This document shows, in pieces, positions 41,164 to 50,817 of a DNA stretch of 51,161 nucleotides. A model generated the notes under the pieces. That model ran no database searches and was not told the DNA's origin. It worked only from the letters and a program-made list of their open reading frames with translations. Numbering within the stretch: position 1 is the stretch's first letter; every line of letters begins with the position of its first letter. The position numbers and the translations under genes were made by a program. Source of the DNA: Clostridiales bacterium (GTDB lineage: Bacteria; Bacillota; Clostridia; Ch29); assembly GCA_012728565.1 (NCBI GenBank), contig JAAYEV010000228.1, forward strand, positions 1-51,161, written 5' to 3'.

Positions 41164-42642
41164 TTAAAGCTGTTTCTGTTCTGCCCCATCCTTCTGCCAC
41201 TTCAGGATGGGTTTCCTGGCTGCCAGCACCTCATCGATCCTGCGCACCGGGGTATTGTGAGGCGCCTCTTTGAGAACCTGGGGATTCTCCCTGGCCTCCT
41301 CGGCAATACGAATCATGGCATCGATGAACTCATCCAGGGTTTCACGGCTTTCGGTCTCGGTGGGCTCCACCATTATCGCTTCATGGACGATGAGCGGGAA
41401 ATAGATTGTAGGCGGATGGTATCCATAATCTATTAACCTCTTGGCGATATCCAGGGTGGTCACTTCACCGGTCCCGTCCTTCAAGCCGCCAAGCACGAAC
41501 TCATGCTGGCACATCTCATCAATGGGCAGCTTGTAATGCTCCTTAAGTCTGGCCATCATATAGTTGGCGTTTAGAACCGCCCTGCGGCTGGCGTCTTTCA
41601 ACCCCTCCGCGCCCATGGCCAGTATATAGGTATAGGCCCGAATCATGACCCCGAAATGGCCGTAGAAGCTTTTTATCTTGCCTATGGAATAGGGCCTGTC
41701 ATAGTCCAGGTAGTACCTGTCCCCGGATTTCTCGATCATGGGAACGGGCAGGAACTCCACCAGGTGCTCCTTTACACCCACCGGTCCGGACCCGGGGCCG
41801 CCGCCACCATGGGGAGTGGAAAAGGTTTTGTGCAGGTTGTAGTGAATCACGTCAAAGCCCATGTCACCGGGCCTGGAGATACCCATAATGGCGTTCATAT
41901 TGGCCCCGTCGTAATACAGCAGGCCTCCGGCCTCGTGGACCAGGTCGGCGATCTCCTTAATGTTCTTCTCAAAGAGTCCCAGGGTGCTGGGGTTGGTGAG
42001 CATCAGCCCCGCCACCTCATCGCTTAATGCCGCCTTGAGGTCCTCCATATCAACGGCACCGTCCTTGGTGGATTTGATCTCAATAATGTCAAAACCCACC
42101 ATCGCGGCGCTGGCCGGGTTGGTCCCATGGGCGGAATCAGGCACTATAATCTTGGTCCTCTTTTTGTCCCCTCTTTTCTTGTGGTATGCCTTGATTATCA
42201 TCAGACCCACCATTTCCCCGTGGGCCCCCGCAGCCGGCTGCAGGGACACTCTGCTCATTCCGCTTATCTCCGAAAGCATGTAGTCCAGGTCGTACATGAG
42301 GGCCAGGGCTCCCTGCACGGTGTCTTCAGGTTGATAGGGATGGAGATTGGTAAAGCAGTCCAAAGAGGACATATCTTCGTTGATTTTCGGGTTGTATTTC
42401 ATGGTACAGGACCCCAAAGGATAGAACCCCGTGTCCACCCCGTAATTCTTTTTGGACAGCAGGGTATAATGCCTGACCACATCCACTTCGCTGACTTCCG
42501 GCAGTTCTACTTCCTCTTTTGTAAGAAGATGGGCGGGAATCATGTCCTCAAGAGGTGTCCTTTCCACATCGGTTTCCGGGAGCGAATAAGCTTTTCTGCC
42601 TTCCTTTGAAAGTTCGAAGATCAACTTGTTATAGCTTCTCAA
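41164..42642 (-). CDS. gcvPB: Glycine dehydrogenase (decarboxylating) subunit 2
   Basis: The PLP-binding subunit of the two-part P-protein, which decarboxylates glycine and passes the aminomethyl group to lipoyl-GcvH. It has 492 aa from TTG 42642, directly abutting the gcvPA stop; GGAGGTGAT lies 6 bp upstream inside gcvPA. The PLP lysine motif [20 protein letters not shown] is near 266-285. A glycine-rich active-site segment ([11 protein letters not shown]) is near 132. Confidence 0.97.
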   Translation of the reverse strand: MRSYNKLIFELSKEGRKAYSLPETDVERTPLEDMIPAHLLTKEEVELPEVSEVDVVRHYTLLSKKNYGVDTGFYPLGSCTMKYNPKINEDMSSLDCFTNLHPYQPEDTVQGALALMYDLDYMLSEISGMSRVSLQPAAGAHGEMVGLMIIKAYHKKRGDKKRTKIIVPDSAHGTNPASAAMVGFDIIEIKSTKDGAVDMEDLKAALSDEVAGLMLTNPSTLGLFEKNIKEIADLVHEAGGLLYYDGANMNAIMGISRPGDMGFDVIHYNLHKTFSTPHGGGGPGSGPVGVKEHLVEFLPVPMIEKSGDRYYLDYDRPYSIGKIKSFYGHFGVMIRAYTYILAMGAEGLKDASRRAVLNANYMMARLKEHYKLPIDEMCQHEFVLGGLKDGTGEVTTLDIAKRLIDYGYHPPTIYFPLIVHEAIMVEPTETESRETLDEFIDAMIRIAEEARENPQVLKEAPHNTPVRRIDEVLAARKPILKWQKDGAEQKQL

Positions 42643-43980
42643 TCAGATCACCTCCATTAGCTCTGCCAGCCGGTCGATTTCCTGCTTTGTCCTTTTTTCG
42701 GTGACGCACAGTAAAACACCGTTTTCGATGCCGTATTCCTTGTTAAGGTTGTAGCCGCCCAAGATGTTGCTTTTAAGCAGTTCTTTGTTTACGAGGTCTG
42801 CATCCTTGGGTCCTATCAGGGCAAATTCCCTGAAGAAGGGCTTATCGAAAGCCGGCTTGTATTTACCCCCTGCCGTGATTCTTCTCGCAGCATAATAGGC
42901 TTTTTCCGCAACCTGAAGCGCCACTTCCCGCAGGCCTTTCTTCCCCATGGTGACCATATATATCGCGGCGGTCAGGGCGTTCAAGCTCTGGTTGGAACAG
43001 ATATTCGAGGTGGCCTTGTAGCGCCGGATATGCTGTTCCCTTGCCTGCAGGGTCAGTACGAAGGCCCGCCTGCCGTCCACGTCCACCGACTGCCCCACCA
43101 TCCTGCCGGGCATCCTTCTCATCAGCTTTGAAGTCACAGCCATAAATCCAATGTACGGTCCTCCATAGTTCAGGTTGTTGCCCAGAACCTGGGCATCCCC
43201 CACGGCGATATCCGCTCCATATTCGGCCGGTTTTTTCAAGATAGCCAGGGAAATGGGGTCCACCGAGCTGACCAGCAGCGATTTATTGCCATGGGTGATT
43301 TCCTCGATCTCCGTAAAGTCTTCAACAATGCCGAAGAAGTTGGGGTTCTGGACAATGACAGCCGCGCTGTCTGCATCAATGAGTTTCTTCAGCATCTCCG
43401 GGTCGGTTACACCGTCCGCCATTGGTATTTCCACCATTTTTATATCCCGGGAATGCATGTAGCTTTTCAGCACCTGCCGGGTCTCGGGATGTACCGTCTC
43501 GGACACCAATATGGTGTTCCGCCGGGTGCTGTCCACCGCCATTATGGCCGCTTCCGCACAGGCGGTGGCCCCGTCGTATAAAGACGCATTGCTCACATCC
43601 ATGCCTGTAAGGCCGCAGATCATGGTCTGGTATTCGAAGATTGCCTGGAGGGTGCCCTGGCTTATCTCCGGCTGATAAGGCGTGTATGCCGTGTAAAATT
43701 CAGACCTTTTGGCCAGATGTTTGATTATCGAAGGTATGTAATGGTCATAGGCACCGGCTCCAAGGAAACAGACCAGGTCATCGGTGGTTCGGTTCTTTTT
43801 GCCAAGCTCTTTCATCTTTCGCTCGATTTCCAGCTCTGACATGCCGGGATTCAGCCTAAGGTCCCTCTTTAGAATCAAGTGGTCGGGAATACTCTGGAAC
43901 AATTCGTCCATGGATTCTATGCCGATAACGTCCATCATAGCCTTGGCATCGGCATCGGTATTGGGAATATATCTATGCAT
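42643..43980 (-). CDS. gcvPA: Glycine dehydrogenase (decarboxylating) subunit 1
   Basis: The partner subunit of the split P-protein, 445 aa from ATG 43980 with AAGGAGG 6 bp upstream; a GTG 18 bp earlier is less likely. It shows [30 protein letters not shown] and the [11 protein letters not shown] segment. One base separates it from the gcvH stop, so the operon is tightly coupled. Two-gene GcvP is usual in Firmicutes and archaea. Confidence 0.97.
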   Translation of the reverse strand: MHRYIPNTDADAKAMMDVIGIESMDELFQSIPDHLILKRDLRLNPGMSELEIERKMKELGKKNRTTDDLVCFLGAGAYDHYIPSIIKHLAKRSEFYTAYTPYQPEISQGTLQAIFEYQTMICGLTGMDVSNASLYDGATACAEAAIMAVDSTRRNTILVSETVHPETRQVLKSYMHSRDIKMVEIPMADGVTDPEMLKKLIDADSAAVIVQNPNFFGIVEDFTEIEEITHGNKSLLVSSVDPISLAILKKPAEYGADIAVGDAQVLGNNLNYGGPYIGFMAVTSKLMRRMPGRMVGQSVDVDGRRAFVLTLQAREQHIRRYKATSNICSNQSLNALTAAIYMVTMGKKGLREVALQVAEKAYYAARRITAGGKYKPAFDKPFFREFALIGPKDADLVNKELLKSNILGGYNLNKEYGIENGVLLCVTEKRTKQEIDRLAELMEVI

Positions 43981-43981
43981 G

Positions 43982-44365
43982 TCATTCCTCCTTTTCACAA
44001 AATATTTTGTAAGCTTCCTCGTCCATCAGGCTTTCCAGTTCGGAAGGATCGTTCATTTCAATGGCCACAATCCAGTTATCAAAAGGTCCTTCGTTCAAAA
44101 GCTGGGGGGAATCTTCCAGCTCTTCGTTGACTTCCACGACCTTCCCGGAAACCGGGGTGTAAGAATCCGCAGCGGCCTTTACGGATTCAATAACGCAGAA
44201 CACGTCCCCGGCCTCGTACTCCGTACCCAACTCCGGGAGCTCCACGTAAACGATTTCACCGAGTGCGTGCTGTGCATAGTCGGTGATACCAATAAGCGCT
44301 TTGTTTCCGTCAACCTTGACCCACTCATGGTCTTTAGAGTAATACAAGCCTTTTACCGTTATCAT
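43982..44365 (-). CDS. gcvH: Glycine cleavage system H protein
   Basis: A 127-aa lipoyl carrier protein. The lipoylated lysine is K63 in ESVKAAAD. The start [10 protein letters not shown] and [19 protein letters not shown] are typical. It shuttles the aminomethyl group between GcvP, GcvT and dihydrolipoamide dehydrogenase; the last enzyme is not in this window. Confidence 0.97.
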   Translation of the reverse strand: MITVKGLYYSKDHEWVKVDGNKALIGITDYAQHALGEIVYVELPELGTEYEAGDVFCVIESVKAAADSYTPVSGKVVEVNEELEDSPQLLNEGPFDNWIVAIEMNDPSELESLMDEEAYKIFCEKEE

Positions 44366-44381
44366 TATTCTTTACCTCCAT

Positions 44382-45488
44382 TTATTTTTTATAGTTTTTC
44401 GCATAGAATCTCTTGTCAACAATTTTGGCTGTCGCAGTTTTTTTCCTGATCTGGATTTCAATGATGTCTCCCAGGTTTGCATATTCTTTTTGCACCAGCG
44501 CGAAGCCTATGTTTTTGCCCAGGGTGGGAGAATAATACCCGGTGGTCACGAAACCTATCTCTTTTCCTTCCGAAAGCACACTATAGCCATGCCTTGGGAT
44601 ACCTCTTTCGATCATCTCAAAGCCTACAAGCTTTCTTGCGGGGCCCTCCTGCTTTTGCTTTAATAGCGCTTCCCTTCCAATGAAATCCCCTTTATCGAAC
44701 TTAACAAAGTACCCCAGCCCCGCCTCCAAGGGCGATATGTCCTGGGAGATTTCATTGCCATATAACGGGAGAGCGGCTTCAAAGCGCAGGGTATCCCTGG
44801 CGCCAAGGCCCACGGGAACCACTCCGTCCTCTTTTCCTGTTTCCAGGATTTTTTCCCACACCATAGGAGCGTCCTCGTGGCTCAAGTAAATTTCAAACCC
44901 GTCCTCCCCGGTATAGCCGGTCCTCGACACCAGGCAGTTCGCCCCGGCAATCTTCACATCCCGTTTCAGGTAGAAAGCGGGAATCTCGGAAAGGTCGGTG
45001 TCGGTGAGTTTTTGAAGTACCGCTTCGGCCTTGGGGCCCTGCAGGGCCAGCTCGGAAACCTGGTCCGAAAGGTTTTCAATCTCCACTTGATAGTCTCCCT
45101 TATGGTCCAGCATCCACTGATAGTCTTTTTCCATGTTTGCCGCGTTCACAACGAGGAGATAATGGTCTGCGGAATACTTATAAACCAGCAGGTCGTCTAC
45201 CACTCCGCCATTCTCATAGCACATGAAGGCGTAAATAATTTGATTGTCATTCATTGTCCCAATGTTGTTGGTGAGCAGATACTGAAGGTATTCTGCAGCG
45301 TCTTTTCCCTTCACTTCGATCTCTCCCATGTGAGAGACATCGAATAGCCCCGCAGCGGTGCGCACGGCTTCATGCTCACGGGTCAGGCCGGAAAACTCCA
45401 CCGGCATGGCCCAACCGGCATAATCCACCAGCTTGGCTCCATACTTTTTGTAACTGGGAAACAAAGAAGTTTTCTTTAAATTATCCAT
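44382..45488 (-). CDS. gcvT: Aminomethyltransferase (T protein)
   Basis: A 368-aa folate-dependent enzyme that releases ammonia and makes 5,10-methylene-THF from the GcvH-bound intermediate. Motifs are YAGWAMPVEFSGL near 24, FDVSHMGEIEVKG near 49, and SRTGYTGEDGFEIY near 189, with the conserved D and R of the folate site. It is first in the gcv operon; AAAAGGAG precedes the ATG. Confidence 0.97.
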   Translation of the reverse strand: MDNLKKTSLFPSYKKYGAKLVDYAGWAMPVEFSGLTREHEAVRTAAGLFDVSHMGEIEVKGKDAAEYLQYLLTNNIGTMNDNQIIYAFMCYENGGVVDDLLVYKYSADHYLLVVNAANMEKDYQWMLDHKGDYQVEIENLSDQVSELALQGPKAEAVLQKLTDTDLSEIPAFYLKRDVKIAGANCLVSRTGYTGEDGFEIYLSHEDAPMVWEKILETGKEDGVVPVGLGARDTLRFEAALPLYGNEISQDISPLEAGLGYFVKFDKGDFIGREALLKQKQEGPARKLVGFEMIERGIPRHGYSVLSEGKEIGFVTTGYYSPTLGKNIGFALVQKEYANLGDIIEIQIRKKTATAKIVDKRFYAKNYKK

Positions 45489-45551
45489 CTCGTTTCTCCT
45501 TTTCTAAAATCATTTTCATGGAAAGGGTGTGCACAATACTGTTAGTTACAC

Positions 45552-45580
45552 ATATTATCAAACACACCTTATTTCGTCAA
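45552..45580 (-). promoter_or_regulatory. gcv operon promoter
   Basis: TTGACG (45575-45580), 17-bp spacer, TAATAT (45552-45557). The leader is only about 55 nt, too short for a glycine riboswitch, and none of its motifs are seen. Confidence 0.85.
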
Positions 45581-45791
45581 TTCCGTAATGGTCCCGTTTC
45601 TTCGGAACATACTAAATAATAATATTTCCTGAAATTCAGCAGATATTATGTTATTTGCCTGCCCTTTGAAATATGTTTTCTTTGAACAGCCTCTCCTTGG
45701 CCGGTACCATATGGGATGCTGCAAAGGCGCGCCGGACCTTTCGGCTCTCCTCCCCGGTCCATTTTTTGAGTTTTCCGTGGAACCGAACTCA
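45581..45791. other. Spacer upstream of gcvT
   Basis: No gene, RNA element or clear terminator recognised between the GyrI-like gene and the gcv promoter. Confidence 0.5.
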
Positions 45792-46415
45792 TTACTTCGG
45801 CTTCACCCTATATCTTAAAACCGTTTTGAGCTTTGCCTGTTCTGTTTTTCTTGCATCCGACAGGTATATTTCCCTGTGTTTCATGGAAGCGACCTCAAGA
45901 TTATTTTTTTCAATAAAATCCTTCATGACTTCAAAGGTCCTGGGTTCATCATCATAGGGGCCGACATGAAGCATTTGCACCGCCAGCCCGTCCTTCATCG
46001 TTCCAAAAGTCACTTCATCCAGCAGCGGATGCGGTTTTTTCTTCCGAACCGTTTCAAGGGCCCTATACGCCACCTCTTCTGTAGTAAAATCCGGCTGTCT
46101 AATCATTATGGTATAGAGCAGCTGCTCCTTGTCCAGCACATCCGCCTTCCTCCCCTCCTCTGTCAGGTCCCATACGCCTTCCAGCGGGTATACCGTATAT
46201 TCGAAATATCCTTCCGGGGTATACCCCTGCTTTGGCATCATCCTGACGGCGTAGGAAAGGGAATACAAAACGCCCACCCTCTGTGCAAATTCTTCGCTGT
46301 TCGGGTTCCCTTGCCCGCTTGTCATAAAAAACTTCTGCTCCGGCACGGTAATAATCTGCGGCTTTTGTCCGGGCATGTACAAGTTTTTTTCATGCTTTTT
46401 CCATTCATGTTTCAT
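45792..46415 (-). CDS. GyrI-like small-molecule-binding domain protein
   Basis: A 207-aa protein of the GyrI-like/SOUL-type ligand-binding family (effector-binding domain without a DNA-binding part). Seen are ITVPEQKFFMTSGQGNPN, YTVYPLEGVWDL, LYTIMIRQPDF and HVGPYDDEPRTFEVMKDFI. The last is typical of stand-alone GyrI-like domains, which bind or hydrolyse small hydrophobic compounds. AAGGGAGG lies 9 bp before the ATG. Single gene with no operon partner; the ligand is unknown. Confidence 0.85.
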   Translation of the reverse strand: MKHEWKKHEKNLYMPGQKPQIITVPEQKFFMTSGQGNPNSEEFAQRVGVLYSLSYAVRMMPKQGYTPEGYFEYTVYPLEGVWDLTEEGRKADVLDKEQLLYTIMIRQPDFTTEEVAYRALETVRKKKPHPLLDEVTFGTMKDGLAVQMLHVGPYDDEPRTFEVMKDFIEKNNLEVASMKHREIYLSDARKTEQAKLKTVLRYRVKPK

Positions 46416-46821
46416 CCGGCGTCCTCCCTTTTTTCACAATCCTTGGCACGCGCACACCGCACTGCCACACCTCCTTTCCCCGTGCCGGGTATTCTGTATT
46501 TCCGGACCGGCCCGGGCAGGCGTGCGATACCTTCTTCCGTTAAGGTTCCGTTCTACAGCACCCCGGTTAGTTCCAACCCCTGTTTAGCCTTCGCATAAAA
46601 CTGGCTGTGAGAGCCCTGTGAATAATAAAGGGATATTGTCCACAACACCCGCGGGTATCAAACCTTATATCATAAATACCCGCCGATGTCTCCCTTATAT
46701 CATTCTAGTCCTAAATTTGGCAATTATTCTTATTATTATTTTATTGTCTACGGGTAATGCATTCAAGTAAAAGCATTCTTTGCACCGCTTATAGAAATGG
46801 GGCGGCCAAGGGGCTGCCCAA
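46416..46821. other. Intergenic stretch
   Basis: 406 bases without a supported gene. GCGGGTAT (about 46650) and ATACCCGC (about 46677) form an 8-bp inverted repeat around an AT-rich loop; it lies after the DUF2383 stop and could be a weak transcript end. Confidence 0.45.
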
Positions 46822-47259
46822 TTACCTGTTCTTCAAACTGTTTAATTCATCAATAGATCTTCTGTCCTTATGCAGTATCTCACCTGCAATATCCCTGGAT
46901 TTATCATCCAGGCTGCCCCTTAGAACCTTCTCTGCCATGTTCACTCCCTGGGTTTCACCCTCCACCGCTTTTTTTATTATTTCATCGGTGTCACCCCTTA
47001 AGCCGAGGTCTATGTTGACCTTCATGTCAGCCATTTTACCCTTTATCCCAAGGTTTTCGTGGGGCCGCCCGCCTATGTCCTGAATATAGCCTGCTAATTT
47101 CTCGATGTTTTTCCTATGCTGTTTCTGGACCGCCTGGAAAGTTTTCTTCACATTTTCATCTTTAGCCCTGGATATAAAGGTATTAAAACTCTCTACTGCC
47201 ATGTACTCTCCCTGTAAAAGCCGGTTAAGAGATTTGACCTTTTTTGTATTATCCGGCAA
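46822..47259 (-). CDS. Ferritin-like DUF2383 protein
   Basis: A 145-aa all-helical protein resembling PA2169/DUF2383. It has four amphipathic helices with Glu/His spaced as in ferritin-like bundles (LLQGEYMAVESFNTFI, QAVQKQHRKNIEKLAGYI, IIKKAVEGETQGVNMAEKVL, HKDRRSIDEL). A TTG start follows AAGGAGG. The role is not established; related proteins are tied to stress or spores in Firmicutes. Confidence 0.8.
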   Translation of the reverse strand: MPDNTKKVKSLNRLLQGEYMAVESFNTFISRAKDENVKKTFQAVQKQHRKNIEKLAGYIQDIGGRPHENLGIKGKMADMKVNIDLGLRGDTDEIIKKAVEGETQGVNMAEKVLRGSLDDKSRDIAGEILHKDRRSIDELNSLKNR

Positions 47260-47332
47260 CCTTTTTGCCTCCTTTTTGAAAATTTCCTTTTTGCTCGCAA
47301 TATTATTTTCCCCTCCATGCCGGAACTAATAC

Positions 47333-47360
47333 AATAACCGTCCTTCCGGACGGCCTGCTG
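47333..47360 (-). terminator. Possible mgtE terminator
   Basis: CCGTCC-GGAA-GGACGG type hairpin followed on the minus strand by TTATTGTATT. The T tract is imperfect. Confidence 0.45.
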
Positions 47361-47400
47361 CCTGATATCAATGTCATAATATAAAATGGTTTTTTCAAAT

Positions 47401-48735
47401 CTATATACTTAATAACCATGTAGCAGTTGAAAAATATAAAATAAGAGTCAAGGCATCGACAATGGTTGTTATTAGTGGACTTGCCATAATCGCAGGGTCT
47501 ATCTTAAATATTTTTGCTATAATAGGTAGAATCCCACCTGCAATTTTTGCCAACATAACTGTAAAAAACAAGGTGATGCATACAGTTACAGATATTAATA
47601 AGTCAGTCTTTCCAAAATAATATATCCTTACAAAATTTACAACAGTTAGGGCTATTCCGACAAGGCAGCTTACTTGGAGTTCTTTCCATAGTACCTTAAA
47701 AACATCTTTAGGCCTAATTTTTCCTATAGCTAATCCTCTGATTATGAGTGTTGATGATTGGGAACCAGCATTTCCTCCTGTATCCATGAGCATTGGGATG
47801 AATGAAGCAAGCACCACAAATGACTGCAATACTTCATCAAATTTTCTTATAATATTTCCTGTAAAGGTTGCAGAAATCATTAAGATTAAAAGCCAGATTA
47901 TCCTATGCTTTGCTAATACCATTGTATTTGTCTTCAAGTATTCTTTTTCAGAAGGCTGCATAGCAGCCATCTTCTGAAAATCTTCGGTATTTTCCTGGTC
48001 TATAATATCTACAATGTCATCTACTGTCACTATACCAACTAACCTACATTCGCTATCAACTACAGGCATTGAAAGGAAGTCATATTTTTTAAATAATGAT
48101 GTGATTTTTTCCCGGTCATCATAAGTGTTAATATACACAACATCTTTTTCCATAATGTCTCTAACTATTGTCGTATCTTCACTTAATATTAGTTTTCTAG
48201 TTGATATGACACCTTCAAGTTTTCTATTATTGTCAATAACATAGCAAGTATAAATTGTCTCCTTGTCTACCCCTGTTTCCTTAATGTGCTGTATTGCTTG
48301 TTTTACTGTCATTTCCTTTTTTAAGTCAACAAACTCTATAGTCATTATGCTTCCAGCTGAATTCTCAGGATAGTTCAAGAATTGATTGATAAGTATTCTT
48401 GTATCTTCATCTGTATTCTTAAGAACCTTCTTTACTATGTTTGACGGCATTTCTTCTAAAAAGTCAATTGTATCATCAAAAAATAGTTTATCGAAAATAT
48501 TCTTGATTTCCTTATCAGTAATAGATTCAATTATATATTTTTGTAGTTCATTAGGTATATAAGAGAAAACACCTGATGCCATATCCTTAGGCAGTATCCT
48601 TAATACCACTAATAGTTTCTGCTTGTCTAACTCTTCAAAAAGTTGTGCGATGTCAACAACATTCATGTCAACGATTTCTTTTCTTACATCAGCATATTTA
48701 CCCTTCTCAATAAGATTGAGAATCATTTCTTTCAT
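47401..48735 (-). CDS. mgtE: Magnesium transporter MgtE
   Basis: A 444-aa channel-type Mg2+ transporter. The start is ATG 48735, behind AAGGGGAG and overlapping the preceding small ORF stop (ATGA). Domains are the N domain (about 1-125; IAQLFEELDKQ, FLEEMPSNIV), two CBS domains (about 130-250; TIVRDIMEKDVVYIN, VVDSECRLVGIVTVDD), the plug helix, and five membrane helices (about 280-444; FIPMLMDTGGNAGSQSSTL holds the conserved pore motif). The gene is clearly AT-rich compared with its neighbours. An M-box lies upstream. Confidence 0.96.
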   Translation of the reverse strand: MKEMILNLIEKGKYADVRKEIVDMNVVDIAQLFEELDKQKLLVVLRILPKDMASGVFSYIPNELQKYIIESITDKEIKNIFDKLFFDDTIDFLEEMPSNIVKKVLKNTDEDTRILINQFLNYPENSAGSIMTIEFVDLKKEMTVKQAIQHIKETGVDKETIYTCYVIDNNRKLEGVISTRKLILSEDTTIVRDIMEKDVVYINTYDDREKITSLFKKYDFLSMPVVDSECRLVGIVTVDDIVDIIDQENTEDFQKMAAMQPSEKEYLKTNTMVLAKHRIIWLLILMISATFTGNIIRKFDEVLQSFVVLASFIPMLMDTGGNAGSQSSTLIIRGLAIGKIRPKDVFKVLWKELQVSCLVGIALTVVNFVRIYYFGKTDLLISVTVCITLFFTVMLAKIAGGILPIIAKIFKIDPAIMASPLITTIVDALTLILYFSTATWLLSI

Positions 48736-48842
48736 TTTGTAGCTCCCCTTTGACAGAGCCACACTACCCGATTGGTAGTTATGGCCCAAAATTTATTATT
48801 CCTTTTTTCATTAAAATTACTGGGTAAAGGGTCAAAATCCAT
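48732..48842 (-). CDS. 36-aa ORF coupled to mgtE
   Basis: ATG 48842 follows GGTGGAGGTGG, a very strong ribosome binding site. The product starts MDFDPLPSNFNEKRN, is polar, and ends RGATK. Its TGA overlaps the mgtE ATG (ATGA), so translation is coupled. It may be a leader peptide that sets mgtE translation; the two acidic residues and two prolines near the start recall Asp/Pro-based Mg2+ sensing, which is speculation. Confidence 0.5.
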   Translation of the reverse strand: MDFDPLPSNFNEKRNNKFWAITTNRVVWLCQRGATK

Positions 48843-49049
48843 AACTACCACCTCCACCTTCTTTAATCATTTACAAAACAAAATAATAGCTAAGAACGTT
48901 CCAAAAAAGCGATGAGAAACTAAAGATTAACAAATAAGCTTTTAACCTATAAAAAACGATTATTTTGTTTAAGTTTCAAATCAAATAGTCCTGTAAACTG
49001 CCTTTATCAAAGAAACTGTCATGGGTGGTAATGGAGATTTGTTCTCAAA

Positions 49050-49168
49050 GAAAAGCATATATGAAAAAACAGAATTTGAATCATAATATTTAACAAACTC
49101 TTATTAGAGAAGAATAGAGTTTGACAGTTATAGTTCTATTTTTTCTATAATAATATATGCTTTTTTCT
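49050..49168. repeat. Nested inverted repeats in the mgtE leader
   Basis: Outer arms AGAAAAGCATATAT (about 49050) and ATATATGCTTTTTTCT (about 49153) enclose an inner pair, CAAACTC (about 49095) with GAGTTTG (about 49119). They could fold as a long stem in the leader RNA or be remnants of a small inverted-repeat element. Confidence 0.5.
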
Positions 49169-49200
49169 CCATAGACCATACTATCACTGCCAGATTCCAT
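49090..49200 (-). CDS. 36-aa ORF after the M-box terminator
   Basis: ATG 49200 follows GGAGGTGAG by a few bases. The product starts MESGSDSMVYGEKS, then a Tyr-rich (IYYYRKNR) stretch, and ends LIRVC. It begins about 20 nt past the M-box terminator, so it is made only when the riboswitch allows read-through. No family recognised. Confidence 0.4.
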   Translation of the reverse strand: MESGSDSMVYGEKSIYYYRKNRTITVKLYSSLIRVC

Positions 49201-49221
49201 TCTTCTCACCTCCGAATACTA

Positions 49222-49254
49222 AAAGCCTTCGCCGAACTTGAACATGACGAAGGC
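49222..49254 (-). terminator. M-box expression-platform terminator
   Basis: GCCTTCG and CGAAGGC flank a loop, followed by TTTTAG on the minus strand; this is the switchable terminator between the aptamer and the mgtE leader ORFs. Confidence 0.75.
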
Positions 49255-49416
49255 ATTAATGTAAGACTTCCCCGTTCAAGTTTTGGCTCTACAAGGCAAT
49301 GAAGTCGCATTAGATTAAGCCTTCTCTGTTCGGCAAAACCTGCTTACCAGTGCAGAGTGTTTCCACTCTTTTACGGCAGCAACCCGTATCCTTGTAGTAG
49401 CCTCGCCTACCGAGAT
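49255..49416 (-). ncRNA. M-box (ykoK) magnesium riboswitch
   Basis: On the minus strand GGTAGGCGAGGCTACTA, then GGATACGGGTTGCTGCC, and a late AATGCGACTTCATTGCC match the conserved M-box core. High Mg2+ should favour the downstream terminator and lower mgtE expression. Confidence 0.88.
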
Positions 49417-49436
49417 TTTATTCAATTTTCTATTTC

Positions 49437-49465
49437 ATTCTATGCTTTTTATCCGTAGATGTCAA
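49437..49465 (-). promoter_or_regulatory. mgtE leader promoter
   Basis: TTGACA (49460-49465), 17-bp spacer, TAGAAT (49437-49442), with the M-box starting about 15 nt after the expected start site. Confidence 0.85.
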
Positions 49466-49573
49466 CCAACTCTGTTGTTTTTTATTGTTCGGTACACCAT
49501 AGCAAAATGTTTCTGTTTAATTTTTTTCGCACATAATCCTATCAATATGAACCAATACCCAAATCATATGCTA

Positions 49574-49600
49574 TAAAAAATACGCGGCTGGACGCCGCGG
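49574..49600 (-). terminator. Terminator after the 167-aa lipoprotein gene
   Basis: CGCGGC-GTCCA-GCCGCG hairpin followed by TATTTTTT on the minus strand, 8 bp past the stop. Confidence 0.9.
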
Positions 49601-49607
49601 CCAAAAC

Positions 49608-50111
49608 CTATTTTGTTATATTTATACCTCTGTCTCCAACCACAACCGTTCCATCTTTTAATGAGATATATGGTGAAAATTCAATGGTTTCATCGTTATA
49701 AGCAAAGCGAATTGTTGCATCCGGAAAAATATCGCTCACATTACATTGAATTATAAACGGACGACATTCTTTTTCTTCAAATATTAATGTTGAATCCATC
49801 GTTTGGATATCATTTTTATACAATGATAATGACATATTTGAATACCTAGGTATTACAAGATAATATTCTCCTTTTGATATATAATGAATAGGTATATTTT
49901 CGCTGTCTAAATATTCTTGTATATAAAATGAAAGTTCACCTATTTCATTATACCCTAAATACGCCACAGCATATAATTGGTCCTTGAGAAATGGTATGGA
50001 TTCTATCTTTTTTGGTTCAGAATCACCTTTTTCCGTTTGGAGTACAGAGCACCCGGAGAACAACACAATTAGAGCAATAATTACAACGGCGTACACAACT
50101 GGTTTTTTCAT
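49608..50111 (-). CDS. Hypothetical lipoprotein (167 aa)
   Basis: The lipoprotein signal is VVYAVVIIALIVLFSGC with Cys21. The rest is beta-rich (LYAVAYLGYNEIGELSFYI, IPIHYISKGEYYLVIP, ATIRFAYNDETIEF). It is AT-rich like the neighbouring mgtE leader. No domain recognised. It has its own terminator and a weak AT-rich promoter region upstream, so it is probably a single gene. Confidence 0.8.
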   Translation of the reverse strand: MKKPVVYAVVIIALIVLFSGCSVLQTEKGDSEPKKIESIPFLKDQLYAVAYLGYNEIGELSFYIQEYLDSENIPIHYISKGEYYLVIPRYSNMSLSLYKNDIQTMDSTLIFEEKECRPFIIQCNVSDIFPDATIRFAYNDETIEFSPYISLKDGTVVVGDRGINITK

Positions 50112-50271
50112 CTTATTACACCCCGTATAATATATACTTTACTGGTTTAAAGACTTACCTTTATTTTTGCGCCTGTGTTTTGCCGGAACAGTCGGACTTG
50201 GGCCAGCCGGGGCTTTCCTATCATCGGAATTACTAACTCAAATTAGAGCCCTGTACTATTTAGCCCTGTAA

Positions 50272-50817
50272 TCATTTTACTTTAACTTTAAACTCTGTTC
50301 TTAACGTTACTTTTTCCTCCTGGTCCATGTCCAGGCAAAAATCCGTTACCGCCGTAAAGGTGTAGTCCCCGGTGGGCAGCCTCAGCTCTTTCTCCGAGAA
50401 GTACTTCTCCCAGAACTCCGCATCCGGGTCTTCCCGGGTGAACCCACCGCTTTTGGAAAAGGGTATCGTATAGACTTCGCCTTTCTTTAAAACCGTTTCC
50501 TTTAATATACCCAGGACAATATCGCTATTTATATACTTGTCGCCGTCATGTATCAAATGGTGAAAGTAAGGCTCCCCCGACCAAATCGCGATGCTTTCGT
50601 TTTGGCCTATATACTCAATGGTAGAGTGCAGCTTAATCTCCTCACCCTCATCAAATTCCAGCTTATTGATGTAGGTTTTAATAGCGAAGTTTTCATCTCC
50701 TGCTTCAAATACCATAGGCTCTGCATCTGCCGCTTCCAGGTTGGCTCCGGCCTGGGAGCAACCCGCCAGCATTATTGCCAAAACCAGGATTAACGTTAAT
50801 ATTTTCTTCCGCTTCAT
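50272..50817 (-). CDS. Hypothetical lipoprotein (181 aa)
   Basis: Start ATG 50817 follows GAGGGTGGG. The signal is ILTLILVLAIMLAGC with Cys20. The mature part looks like a beta-sandwich of the BsuPI/intracellular protease-inhibitor type (FAIKTYINKLEFDEGEEIKL, YTIPFSKSGG, LPTGDYTFTAV). That likeness is only by pattern. G+C is closer to the bulk of the window than that of the other lipoprotein. Confidence 0.8.
   Translation of the reverse strand: MKRKKILTLILVLAIMLAGCSQAGANLEAADAEPMVFEAGDENFAIKTYINKLEFDEGEEIKLHSTIEYIGQNESIAIWSGEPYFHHLIHDGDKYINSDIVLGILKETVLKKGEVYTIPFSKSGGFTREDPDAEFWEKYFSEKELRLPTGDYTFTAVTDFCLDMDQEEKVTLRTEFKVKVK

Noticed and set aside
45489-45580. Glycine riboswitch before gcvT
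   Set aside because: I looked for the conserved glycine aptamer motifs and found none; the promoter leaves only about 55 nt of leader.
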